21,653 nt of DNA from Clostridia bacterium DTU080. GTDB taxonomy: Bacteria > Bacillota > Limnochordia > DTU080. Made by a program: the position numbers and the translations under genes. The notes beneath the pieces were generated by a model. That model saw only the letters and a list, made by a program, of their open reading frames with translations. It searched no databases and was not told the DNA's origin. Below, piece by piece: positions 6,353 to 14,026 of the stretch. Numbering within the stretch: position 1 is the first letter of the stretch; the number at the start of each line of letters is the position of its first letter. The stretch covers positions 1-21,653 of the forward strand of contig LFTP01000024.1 in the NCBI GenBank assembly GCA_001513395.1. The letters are read 5' to 3'.

Positions 6353-8119
6353 GTGGGTATGGATGGTCTGGTTGTCCATCAGCTTGTACGGGAACTCGAT
6401 GGGTTGTTGCGAAACGCTCGTCTGCAGCGTATTCAGCAGCCTGATCAGAACACGGTGTATTTGGGATTGCGTCAGCCGGGGATCAGTTATTGGCTTGTGC
6501 TATGTGCTGATACTTCAGAGCCGCGCGTACACCTGACCGACGCCGATGTCCCTCAAAATCCTTTGATGGCTCACAACTTCTGCATGGTTCTCCGCAAGCA
6601 TTTGGAGCCGGCGCGTCTGCTTGCCGTTGAACAGCCCGGGCTGGAGCGGGTGATCACTTTACGTTTCGAGGCCCGCGACGAGACGGGGCAGCGCGTCGAA
6701 CGCTGGCTTACCACTGAGCTCATGGGTCGGCACAGCAATATGTTGCTTGTCGATCCGGAGAACCAGACGATAATAGACGGCATACGGCGAGTGAGTGCCG
6801 AACAATCCCGCTATCGCGAGGTCTATCCCGGACGTCCTTACCTACCGCCTCCACCTCAGGATAAAGCGCTCCCTTTTTCGGTCACAGAGGAACAGTTTTC
6901 GTTTAACCTGCGGCATACTCCCGCCCAGACGCAGATCACCCGCGCTCTTTTGAACTCCTACCACGGTCTGGGGCCCGATGCCGCTCGCGAAGTTGTTGCC
7001 CGGGCAGGACTGCCGATCTCTATAGCGAGGGCTGAGCTTGATTCTGAAGGAGTCAAGGCACTGTGGAGTTCGTTTTCCGCCATAGTGAACAGGGTCAAAA
7101 CCGGTGAGATGGAGCCTTGGGGAGTCTGTGACCTTCAGGGTGTACCTGTTAATTTTTGGCTTATGCCCTTGACTTACAAGTCCTGGGAAGGGACAACACG
7201 GGTCTTTGAAAGCGTCAACGCTCTTTTTGACTGGTTTTTTACGGAACGTCAAGAGGCGATTGATCGCGAACGTATGCGAAGCGAGCTCCTTGGTTCCGTG
7301 AAGACAGCGTTGGCCAAAGCGGAACGCCGGGTGGAGATTCATCAAGCATCTTTGATCGCCTGTGAACGGGCCGAGGACTATCGCCTGTGTGGCGAACTCC
7401 TTTTGGCGCATATCCATCGGATTCCGAAGGGGGCATCCGGTGTTAGCCTCCCCAATTACTACGAAGCAGGAGGGGAGATGTTTATAGAACTGGATCCTTC
7501 GCTATCAGCGGCGGCCAATGCCGATAAATACTTCCGCAAATATCACAAGGCGCGTAAGACCCGGGAACAAGCGGAGCAACAACTCAAGATGGCGCAAGAT
7601 GAGGCCGCACATTTACGCTACCTTCTGAACACCGTGCAAGGAGCAAGTACACGGGAAGAACTGCTTGAAATCCGTGCGGAGCTTGATGAACCGGTCTCTG
7701 TGCCCGGTGCGCGGCGCAAGTCCAAAAAGGAGCGGTCAACATCAAGCCACTTAACAGTCACGGCACCCGACGGCACAGAGATTTTGGTGGGAAAGAATCA
7801 GCGGCAAAACGACTTCATAACCATGAGACTGGCCAAGCCGGACGATCTGTGGGTACACGCTAAAGACGCTGCGGGAGCGCATGTTATCGTGCGAAAAGGA
7901 GCGTCGGAGATTGCACCTGACACTCTGGCTTTGGCCTTGCAACTCGCCGCCTTACACAGCCGGGCGCGACACTCCAGCCTTGTGCCCGTCGATTATTGCG
8001 AACGGCGGTATGTGCGCAAACCGCGCGGAGCAAAACCCGGTTTCGTCATCTACGATCATCACAAGACGGCGTATGTCACACCCGATAGTGATGAACTGAA
8101 GCGGCTATTGGCGGATTAA
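6353..8119 (+). CDS. rqcH: ribosome quality control factor RqcH (NFACT family)
   Basis: RqcH binds stalled 50S-peptidyl-tRNA complexes and recruits tRNA-Ala to add C-terminal alanine tails; older names are FbpA and YloA. The protein, about 588 residues, has NFACT-N with DGLVVHQLVREL at the start and ELMGRHSNMLLVD (112-124). It then has an HhH-like segment (NSYHGLGPDAAREVVARAG, 191-209), a coiled-coil region at about 283-430, and NFACT-R with VGKNQRQND (469-477) and RKPRGAKPGFVIYDHHK near the end. The start is ambiguous: GTG 6353 has GGAG 8 nt upstream; GTG 6344 and ATG 6359 are alternatives. The Asp-Arg pair needed for tRNA binding in Bacillus RqcH reads Glu98-Arg99 here. It is the only rightward gene, and its 3' end overlaps purD by 15 nt. 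Confidence 0.93.
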   Translation: MGMDGLVVHQLVRELDGLLRNARLQRIQQPDQNTVYLGLRQPGISYWLVLCADTSEPRVHLTDADVPQNPLMAHNFCMVLRKHLEPARLLAVEQPGLERVITLRFEARDETGQRVERWLTTELMGRHSNMLLVDPENQTIIDGIRRVSAEQSRYREVYPGRPYLPPPPQDKALPFSVTEEQFSFNLRHTPAQTQITRALLNSYHGLGPDAAREVVARAGLPISIARAELDSEGVKALWSSFSAIVNRVKTGEMEPWGVCDLQGVPVNFWLMPLTYKSWEGTTRVFESVNALFDWFFTERQEAIDRERMRSELLGSVKTALAKAERRVEIHQASLIACERAEDYRLCGELLLAHIHRIPKGASGVSLPNYYEAGGEMFIELDPSLSAAANADKYFRKYHKARKTREQAEQQLKMAQDEAAHLRYLLNTVQGASTREELLEIRAELDEPVSVPGARRKSKKERSTSSHLTVTAPDGTEILVGKNQRQNDFITMRLAKPDDLWVHAKDAAGAHVIVRKGASEIAPDTLALALQLAALHSRARHSSLVPVDYCERRYVRKPRGAKPGFVIYDHHKTAYVTPDSDELKRLLAD

Positions 8120-9379
8120 CGCTTTGCGGGCGATGTCCCGACGGCAGTGTTTACCCGGAAACTCGATGGCATTGGCTGCGGCATAGGCTGTGTCAACAGC
8201 CTGTTTGATGTCGTCGGCCCAAGCCGTAACCCCTAAGACTCGTCCGCCTGCGGTAACCACGGTGTCACCTTCGCGGCGTGTACCGGCGTGGAAGATCTGT
8301 ACACAGGGGTAGGCGGCTGCCTTCTCCAGGCCGCTTATCGGCAGGCCGACTCGGTAGGAGCCCGGATAGCCCTTGGAGGCGAGCACGACACATACCGCGG
8401 CATGTCCGTTCCAGCGCACCTTCGTCTCGGAGAGACGATCAGTGGCTACGGCCCAAAGCACCTCAGCCAGACTGCTCTCCAGTCTAGGGATGATCACTTG
8501 GGTTTCCGGGTCGCCGAAACGGCAGTTGAACTCCAACACATGAGGTCCGCGATCGGTAAGCATAAGCCCGGCATAAAGGACTCCGGAATATGGCCGTCCC
8601 ATATTGGCCATGGTTCGAACGATCGGTAGCAAGATGCGTTGCCGTATGTCCTCTAACAGCGCCTCATGGACTGCGGGAACTGGCGTATAAGCACCCATGC
8701 CCCCGGTGTTGGGCCCTCGGTCATCCTCCCAGACCGTTTTGTGGTCCTGACAGGGGGGCATCAATATCACTTCTTCTCCGGCCACAAAAGCCAGAACACT
8801 CACTTCTTCTCCGGTGAGATACTCCTCCACGACGACACGCGAGCCGGCTTCACCGTGCAGGCGCTCTTCCATCATGGCGACAATGCAGGCATCGGCCTCG
8901 GTGACCGTATGACAGATGCTGACGCCCTTGCCTGCCGCCAAACCGTCGGCCTTGATCACCACGGGTGCTCCCAGCTGTCTGACGGCCTGTTTGGCCTGCG
9001 TGGACGTGTCGCAGACCACAAAGCGAGCGGTCGGTATACCCGCCCGCACCATTGTCTCCTTGGCAAAGACTTTGCTGCTTTCCAATTCGGCGGCTTGTTG
9101 AGTCGGTCCCATTATGGTCAATCCGCGTGAACGGAAAGCATCGACGATGCCTTCAGATAAGGGCGCCTCGGGTCCCACCACCGTCAGATCGATTCGTTGT
9201 TCTTGAGCCCAGCGGGCCAGAGACTCTATGCTCTTTTCCGCGCCGCCGACATAACGAGCCAACCGGTTAATACCGGCGTTGTCGCTCGTAGTCCATATCT
9301 GCTTTACCTCGGGGCTTTTTGACAGACCCCAGGCCAGCGCGTGCTCTCGCCCGCCGCCTCCTACGACCAGGACTTGCAT
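8105..9379 (-). CDS. purD: phosphoribosylamine-glycine ligase
   Basis: GAR synthetase joins 5-phosphoribosylamine to glycine with ATP, the second step of purine synthesis. The 424-residue protein has the N-domain GGGGREHALAW (7-17), an ATP-grasp fold with IKADGLAAGKGV and VVEEYLTGEEVSVLAF, GPNTGGMGAY, and the signature CRFGDPETQ. The C-terminus GKHCRRDIARKAL is typical. The length is normal. ATG 9379 has GGGGG about 11 nt upstream, a mediocre site. It is the last gene of the pur operon, 20 nt after purH, and converges on rqcH with a 15-nt 3' overlap. No terminator hairpin is evident between or within the two ends. Confidence 0.96.
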   Translation of the reverse strand: MQVLVVGGGGREHALAWGLSKSPEVKQIWTTSDNAGINRLARYVGGAEKSIESLARWAQEQRIDLTVVGPEAPLSEGIVDAFRSRGLTIMGPTQQAAELESSKVFAKETMVRAGIPTARFVVCDTSTQAKQAVRQLGAPVVIKADGLAAGKGVSICHTVTEADACIVAMMEERLHGEAGSRVVVEEYLTGEEVSVLAFVAGEEVILMPPCQDHKTVWEDDRGPNTGGMGAYTPVPAVHEALLEDIRQRILLPIVRTMANMGRPYSGVLYAGLMLTDRGPHVLEFNCRFGDPETQVIIPRLESSLAEVLWAVATDRLSETKVRWNGHAAVCVVLASKGYPGSYRVGLPISGLEKAAAYPCVQIFHAGTRREGDTVVTAGGRVLGVTAWADDIKQAVDTAYAAANAIEFPGKHCRRDIARKALIRQ

Positions 9380-9399
9380 GGATAGCTGTGCCCCCTACC

Positions 9400-10947
9400 T
9401 CAGTGTTTGAAATGCCTTAATCCGGTGAAGACCATGGCTATCCCGGATCTATCAGCTGCGGCAATGGAATCGGCGTCGCGCCGGGAACCCCCCGGTTGGA
9501 TGATAGCGGTGATCCCTGCGGCCGCCGCGGCTTGTACGACGTCATCAAAGGGGAAGAAGGCATCGGAGGCCAAAACGGCGCCTTGAGCCTTATCTCCCGC
9601 CTGGTTGATGGCGATCTGAGCGGAGAGAATGCGACTCATCTGGCCTGCTCCCACCCCGAGGGTCTGTCCACTTCGGGCTACGACAATGGCATTCGACTTC
9701 ACGTGTTTGACAACGCGCCAGGCAAAACGCAGATCCTCCCACTCCTCGTCGCTGGGTTTTCGGCGGGTCACCACTTGCAGTTGTCCTGGATCAAGGTCAA
9801 TGAGATCCGCTTCCTGTGCCAGCAGACCGCCAGGAACTCGCTTCATGTCGAGCCATGATTTGAGAGGTTCCGGGTTGAGCTCGATCAGGCGGAGGTTAGT
9901 TTTAGCGCGCAAGATCTCCAGTGCGGCGGGAGTAAATCCCGGCGCAATGATCACTTCTAGGAATATCTCGCTCATCAAGGTGGCCGTCTTCTCATCAACA
10001 GGCCGGTTGCAGGCCACGATTCCTCCGAAGATGGAGACAGGATCAGCTTCATAGGCCTTCTGATACGCCACACTGAGTTCTTCCGCCACGGCGAGACCGC
10101 AAGGATTGGTATGTTTCACGGCGACCACCGCCGGCCGGTTGAAACCTCTGATCATCTCAACCGCGGCCGCGGCATCGTTGATGTTGTTGAATGAGAGTTC
10201 CTTTCCATGTAGCTGGCGGGCAGTCGCCAACGTGGAACCGTTGCGCCACCCTTCTTCTCTGTAAAAAGCGGCTTTTTGGTGCGGATTCTCGCCGTAGCGA
10301 AGATGCTGTTGCAGGCGGAAGTTCAATTGCAACTGTTCAGGAAAGATCTCATCGGTCTCTTGCGGCACGGTCAGACTTCGAAGATAGCTGCTGATAGCCG
10401 CATCATATTCAGCGGTGTGGGCGAAGGCTTCCTGGGCCAACATCAAACGCTCAGCTGGAGACGGCCCTCCCTCCCGCAGCCACGACAGCACCTGTTCGTA
10501 ACGCTTCGGATTGACGACAACTACGACATCGGGATGATTCTTAGCTGCAGCTCGTACCATAGTCGGCCCGCCGATGTCGATGTTTTCCAGGGCGTCGTCC
10601 AAGGTGGCATCAGCTCGAGCGACGGTGGCGACAAAAGGATAGAGATTGACCGCTACGACGTCAATCGGAGCGATGGACTGTTCCGCCAGCTCCTGTGTAT
10701 GAGCGGGAATCGCCCGCTTAGCCAAAATACCGGCGTGGATCGCCGGGTGAAGTGTCTTGACGCGGCCTTCGAGGATTTCAGGGAAACCCGTAACATCACT
10801 GATGTAGGTCACCGGAATGTCCGCCCGGCGCAGAGTCTCGTAGGTGCCTCCCGTGGAGACTATTTCGAAGTTCAGCTCTACCAGACCCTTTGCGAAGTCC
10901 ACGACACCCTTTTTGTCAAAGACACTGATCAGCGCTCTGCGTTTCAT
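9400..10947 (-). CDS. purH: bifunctional AICAR formyltransferase / IMP cyclohydrolase
   Basis: PurH carries out the last two steps to IMP: formylation of AICAR from 10-formyl-THF, then ring closure. The 515-residue protein shows the MGS-like cyclohydrolase domain at the N-terminus (ALISVFDKKG, VKTLHPAIHAGILAKR) and the AICAR transformylase domain (LRYGENPHQKAAFY, the catalytic KHTNPCG, IIQPGGSRRDADSIAAAD). The length matches the family. ATG 10947 is preceded by GAGGTGA at 6 nt, located in the last codons of purN. The gap from purN is only 6 nt, and purD follows 20 nt later. Confidence 0.97.
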   Translation of the reverse strand: MKRRALISVFDKKGVVDFAKGLVELNFEIVSTGGTYETLRRADIPVTYISDVTGFPEILEGRVKTLHPAIHAGILAKRAIPAHTQELAEQSIAPIDVVAVNLYPFVATVARADATLDDALENIDIGGPTMVRAAAKNHPDVVVVVNPKRYEQVLSWLREGGPSPAERLMLAQEAFAHTAEYDAAISSYLRSLTVPQETDEIFPEQLQLNFRLQQHLRYGENPHQKAAFYREEGWRNGSTLATARQLHGKELSFNNINDAAAAVEMIRGFNRPAVVAVKHTNPCGLAVAEELSVAYQKAYEADPVSIFGGIVACNRPVDEKTATLMSEIFLEVIIAPGFTPAALEILRAKTNLRLIELNPEPLKSWLDMKRVPGGLLAQEADLIDLDPGQLQVVTRRKPSDEEWEDLRFAWRVVKHVKSNAIVVARSGQTLGVGAGQMSRILSAQIAINQAGDKAQGAVLASDAFFPFDDVVQAAAAAGITAIIQPGGSRRDADSIAAADRSGIAMVFTGLRHFKH

Positions 10948-10953
10948 TTCTCT

Positions 10954-11574
10954 TCACCTCGTCTCTGTCGGGGGAAGGATGCGCACTCGGCGACCTTCGA
11001 TCCGCAACCGTCCCTCGGCGAATAGCCGAATGCATGCCGGCAAGAGTCTGTGTTCTTCGACGAGAATGCGGGCGGCAAGGCTTTCTTCCGTGTCGTCGGG
11101 ATAGACGGGGACCACTCTCTGATCAATGATCGGCCCGCTGTCCACTCCCTCATCGACAAAATGGACCGTGCACCCCGTGAAGCGCACTCCGTATTCGAGA
11201 GCCTGACGCTGAGCCTTCAGTCCTGGGAACGCCGGCAATAAAGACGGATGGATGTTGATGATCCTCTCCGGATAGCGAGCAAGAAAATCAGGGGGCAGGA
11301 TACGCATGAACCCTGCCAAGACGATCAGATCTACGTCCAGCTCCTGCAGCTTTTGGGTCAAGATCGAAAAGAAGGTCCGCTTGTCCCCCGCCTGTTCAGG
11401 GCTCGGTTCGAAAGTATTCACACCGTAACGTCGGGCGATGGTGATGGCCGGTGCTCCCGGGCGGTCCGTCGCCACCACTGCCACTTCAATGGGCAAATCA
11501 CCTGAGGCTTTTGCCTTCAGGATAGCCTCCATATTGCTGCCACGTCCGGAAACCAGTATTGCGCAGCGCAGCAT
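10954..11574 (-). CDS. purN: phosphoribosylglycinamide formyltransferase, folate-dependent
   Basis: PurN transfers a formyl group from 10-formyl-THF to GAR (third step). The 206-residue protein has the N-terminal SGRGSN motif, NIHPSLLPAFPG with catalytic Asn107 and His109, and VDEGVDSGPII with Asp145. The frame also has an ATG at 11583, but the GTGAGGG ribosome site abuts that codon with no spacer. ATG 11574 has the same site at 9 nt and gives the usual short N-terminus MLRCAILVSG, so it is preferred. It sits between purM and purH. The C-terminal tail LRIEGRRVRILPPTE is typical of Gram-positive PurN. Confidence 0.95.
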   Translation of the reverse strand: MLRCAILVSGRGSNMEAILKAKASGDLPIEVAVVATDRPGAPAITIARRYGVNTFEPSPEQAGDKRTFFSILTQKLQELDVDLIVLAGFMRILPPDFLARYPERIINIHPSLLPAFPGLKAQRQALEYGVRFTGCTVHFVDEGVDSGPIIDQRVVPVYPDDTEESLAARILVEEHRLLPACIRLFAEGRLRIEGRRVRILPPTETR

Positions 11575-11589
11575 GCCAGACATCCCTCA

Positions 11590-12636
11590 CTAATCCAAAA
11601 GAAGCAAGCTGCGATCGTCACCGGTGGCTTCTACGATTTCACCGATTATAGACGCGGGGTGACCGCAGGCCTCGATAATCTCACAGGTTGGTGTCGCCGC
11701 CTCATTAGGAACGATTACCACCATACCTACTCCCATGTTGAAGGTGCGGTACATCTCGCGCGGGCTGACTCCCCCGCCCCTTTGGAGGAAGGAAAAGATG
11801 CGCGGAATGGGCCAGCTTCCCTTGCGGACCACAGGTCGGAGGTCGTTTCGAATGGCGCGAGGTATGTTCTCCGGCAGGCCCCCTCCCGAAATATTGGCGA
11901 TACCGTGCACGGGAGTCTTTTCGATCAGCCTCATGATGACATCGGCGTAGACGGCAGTTGGCGTCAAAAGAACATCGCCGACAGTGCCTTCCAGTTCTTC
12001 GACGTAATCATCCACACTGAGGCCCATGGTGTCGAAAACGATCCGGCGTACGAGCGAAAAACCGCTGCTTTGCAGTCCGGTGGAGCCGATAGCCACGATC
12101 TTGTCTCCGGCCATGACTGCTGAGCCATCGACTATGTGCTTCTTGTCGACGACACCGACTGCGAATCCTGCCAGATCATACTCGCCTTCGGCGTAGAATC
12201 CGGGCATCTCCGCCGTCTCCCCTCCGATCAGGGCACATCTGGCCCGGTGACATCCTTCGGCTATGCCTCGGACGATCTGTTCGATCTGATCCGGGCTGAC
12301 CTTGCCCGTGGCGAGATAGTCCAGGAAAAACAGGGGCTTAGCTCCTTGGCAGATGATGTCGTTTACGCAATAGGCTACCAGGTCGATGCCTACCGTATCG
12401 TGGCGATTGGCCATGAAGGCCACCTTCAGTTTGGTTCCCACGCCGTCAGTGCCTGAGACTAAGACCGGTTCCTCGTACTTAGAAACGTCGAGAGCGAAGA
12501 AGCCTCCGAATGAACCTATATCATTGAGAACCTCAGGCCTATACGTGCTTCGGGCCAGAGTTCGGATCCGGCGAACGGCTTCGTAGCCAGCCTCAATGTC
12601 CACTCCGGCGGCCTTATAAGTCATGTCATCGGACAT
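11590..12636 (-). CDS. purM: phosphoribosylformylglycinamidine cyclo-ligase
   Basis: AIR synthetase closes the imidazole ring of FGAM with ATP. The 348-residue protein has GVDIEAGYEAV near the start, GTDGVGTKLKVA, CVNDIICQGAKPLFFLDYLA, the signature GGETAEMPGFY and GGGLPENIPRAI, all expected for PurM. The frame extends to a GTG at 12645, but the ATG at 12636 has GAGGAG 8 nt upstream, formed by the last codons of purF, and lies 5 nt after the purF stop. Tight spacing to purF and purN indicates one transcript with coupled translation. Confidence 0.96.
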   Translation of the reverse strand: MSDDMTYKAAGVDIEAGYEAVRRIRTLARSTYRPEVLNDIGSFGGFFALDVSKYEEPVLVSGTDGVGTKLKVAFMANRHDTVGIDLVAYCVNDIICQGAKPLFFLDYLATGKVSPDQIEQIVRGIAEGCHRARCALIGGETAEMPGFYAEGEYDLAGFAVGVVDKKHIVDGSAVMAGDKIVAIGSTGLQSSGFSLVRRIVFDTMGLSVDDYVEELEGTVGDVLLTPTAVYADVIMRLIEKTPVHGIANISGGGLPENIPRAIRNDLRPVVRKGSWPIPRIFSFLQRGGGVSPREMYRTFNMGVGMVVIVPNEAATPTCEIIEACGHPASIIGEIVEATGDDRSLLLLD

Positions 12637-12641
12637 AGGCC

Positions 12642-14024
12642 TCACTCCTCATCTTCCAACAAGTCCGAAGTCGATTGGGGCTCTCCTACCCCTAGGGGAT
12701 ACTCGCCTGTAAAGCAAGCGGTACACAGTCCCGTTCCGGGCATCTGCAGCGCTTTGTACAGCCCGGAAAGGGACAGATAATGCAGACTGTCTGCTCCGAT
12801 GATCTTGCGCACTTCTTCTTGTGTACGGTGAGCCGCGATCAGATCATCCGTGTTGGCGATGTCGATGCCGTAATGACAGGCATGTATGAAAGGAGGTGAG
12901 GCGATAGCCATATGCACCTCTCGCGCACCGGCATCTTTGAGCATTTCCACGGTTTTGCCGCTGGTAGTTCCCCGCACAATGGAATCATCGACGACGATTA
13001 CCCGTTGATCTTTCAAGAGCGCACTGACGGGATTGAGCTTGATGCGCACTCCCTTTTGCCTCAGAGCCGGTGTGGGCTGGATAAAGGTGCGCCCAACGTA
13101 TCTGTTTTTCATCAAACCGAAGTCGAAAGGTATACCTGATTCCTCAGCGTATCCCAGGGCCGCTGAAGTCCCTGAATCTGGAGCAGGAATAACAAGATCC
13201 GCTGCGATACGGCTTTCCCGGGCCAATTGCCGTCCGATCGCCTTCCGGATCAGGTGCACATTGCGCTCCGCCAGATGACTGTCGGGTCTGGCGAAGTAGA
13301 TATACTCGAAGACACAGAAAGCGGCCTGCGCAGGCTGCAGTTGTCGGGTACGCAGACCCTGAGCGTCCACCACTACCAGTTCTCCGGGTTCTACGTCGCG
13401 TACCCGATCGGCACCGATGGTGTCAAAAGCGGCGGATTCAGAAGCGAGAATCGTGGCCTCCCCGTGCCTGCCGATGCTCAACGGCCGGATACCAGCATAG
13501 TCGCGGAATCCTATCAACTTGTCGTTGGTCATCAGGACCACGGAAAAGGCACCTCGGAGAGCGCCTATCGCTTTGACGACGGCTTCTTCAAACGGATCAC
13601 CGGTTTGACGGGCGATCAAGTTCAAGATGAGTTCGCTGTCTGTGGTGGTTTGCAGCACTGCCCCGTCACGCTGCAGGCGCTGGCGCAGCGACGGTGCGTT
13701 TGTCAATTTGCCGTCATGAGCCAACGCCAGCTGACCGTGTTGGGTGAAGCCCAAAAGAGGCTGGGCATTGGCTACGTGAGGCTCGCCCGCTTTGGAATAC
13801 CGCACATGGCCGATACTGATCGATCCGGGCATGTTGGCTACCGCTTCGTCGGTCAGCACCTGCGTAACCAGCCCCATTCCCTTGCGGATGCGGATACGTC
13901 GGCCGTCAGACACGGCCAGACCGGCGGATTCCTGGCCTCTGTGCTGCAGGGCATAGAGACCGAAATAGGCTGTTTCAGCGGCTCCTCCTCCGTCAGGTGC
14001 AAAAAAACCGAATACTCCGCTCAT
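12642..14024 (-). CDS. purF: amidophosphoribosyltransferase with altered glutaminase site
   Basis: PurF makes 5-phosphoribosylamine from PRPP and an amino donor, the first committed purine step. The 460-residue protein is colinear with Bacillus-type PurF. The phosphoribosyltransferase half looks intact: KNRYVGRTFIQPT, VVDDSIVRGTTS (Asp346, Asp347). Four Cys fit the 4Fe-4S ligands (237, 383, 434, 437). The glutaminase half is odd. The N-terminus is MSGVFGFF, so the position of the catalytic N-terminal Cys is Ser2 (AGC). The usual HNGNL reads HDGKL (Asp104, Lys106), replacing the oxyanion-hole Asn. Arg75 and Asp129, which bind glutamine, remain. No upstream in-frame codon supplies a Cys, and no propeptide is visible. 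The ATG lies 2 nt after the purL stop. Glutamine-dependent activity is doubtful; ammonia-dependent activity is plausible. Confidence 0.93.
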   Translation of the reverse strand: MSGVFGFFAPDGGGAAETAYFGLYALQHRGQESAGLAVSDGRRIRIRKGMGLVTQVLTDEAVANMPGSISIGHVRYSKAGEPHVANAQPLLGFTQHGQLALAHDGKLTNAPSLRQRLQRDGAVLQTTTDSELILNLIARQTGDPFEEAVVKAIGALRGAFSVVLMTNDKLIGFRDYAGIRPLSIGRHGEATILASESAAFDTIGADRVRDVEPGELVVVDAQGLRTRQLQPAQAAFCVFEYIYFARPDSHLAERNVHLIRKAIGRQLARESRIAADLVIPAPDSGTSAALGYAEESGIPFDFGLMKNRYVGRTFIQPTPALRQKGVRIKLNPVSALLKDQRVIVVDDSIVRGTTSGKTVEMLKDAGAREVHMAIASPPFIHACHYGIDIANTDDLIAAHRTQEEVRKIIGADSLHYLSLSGLYKALQMPGTGLCTACFTGEYPLGVGEPQSTSDLLEDEE

Positions 14025-14026
14025 CG

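Noticed and set aside
10276..11025. Plus-strand ORF of 249 codons
   Set aside because: It is antisense to purH, with no family resemblance or ribosome site.
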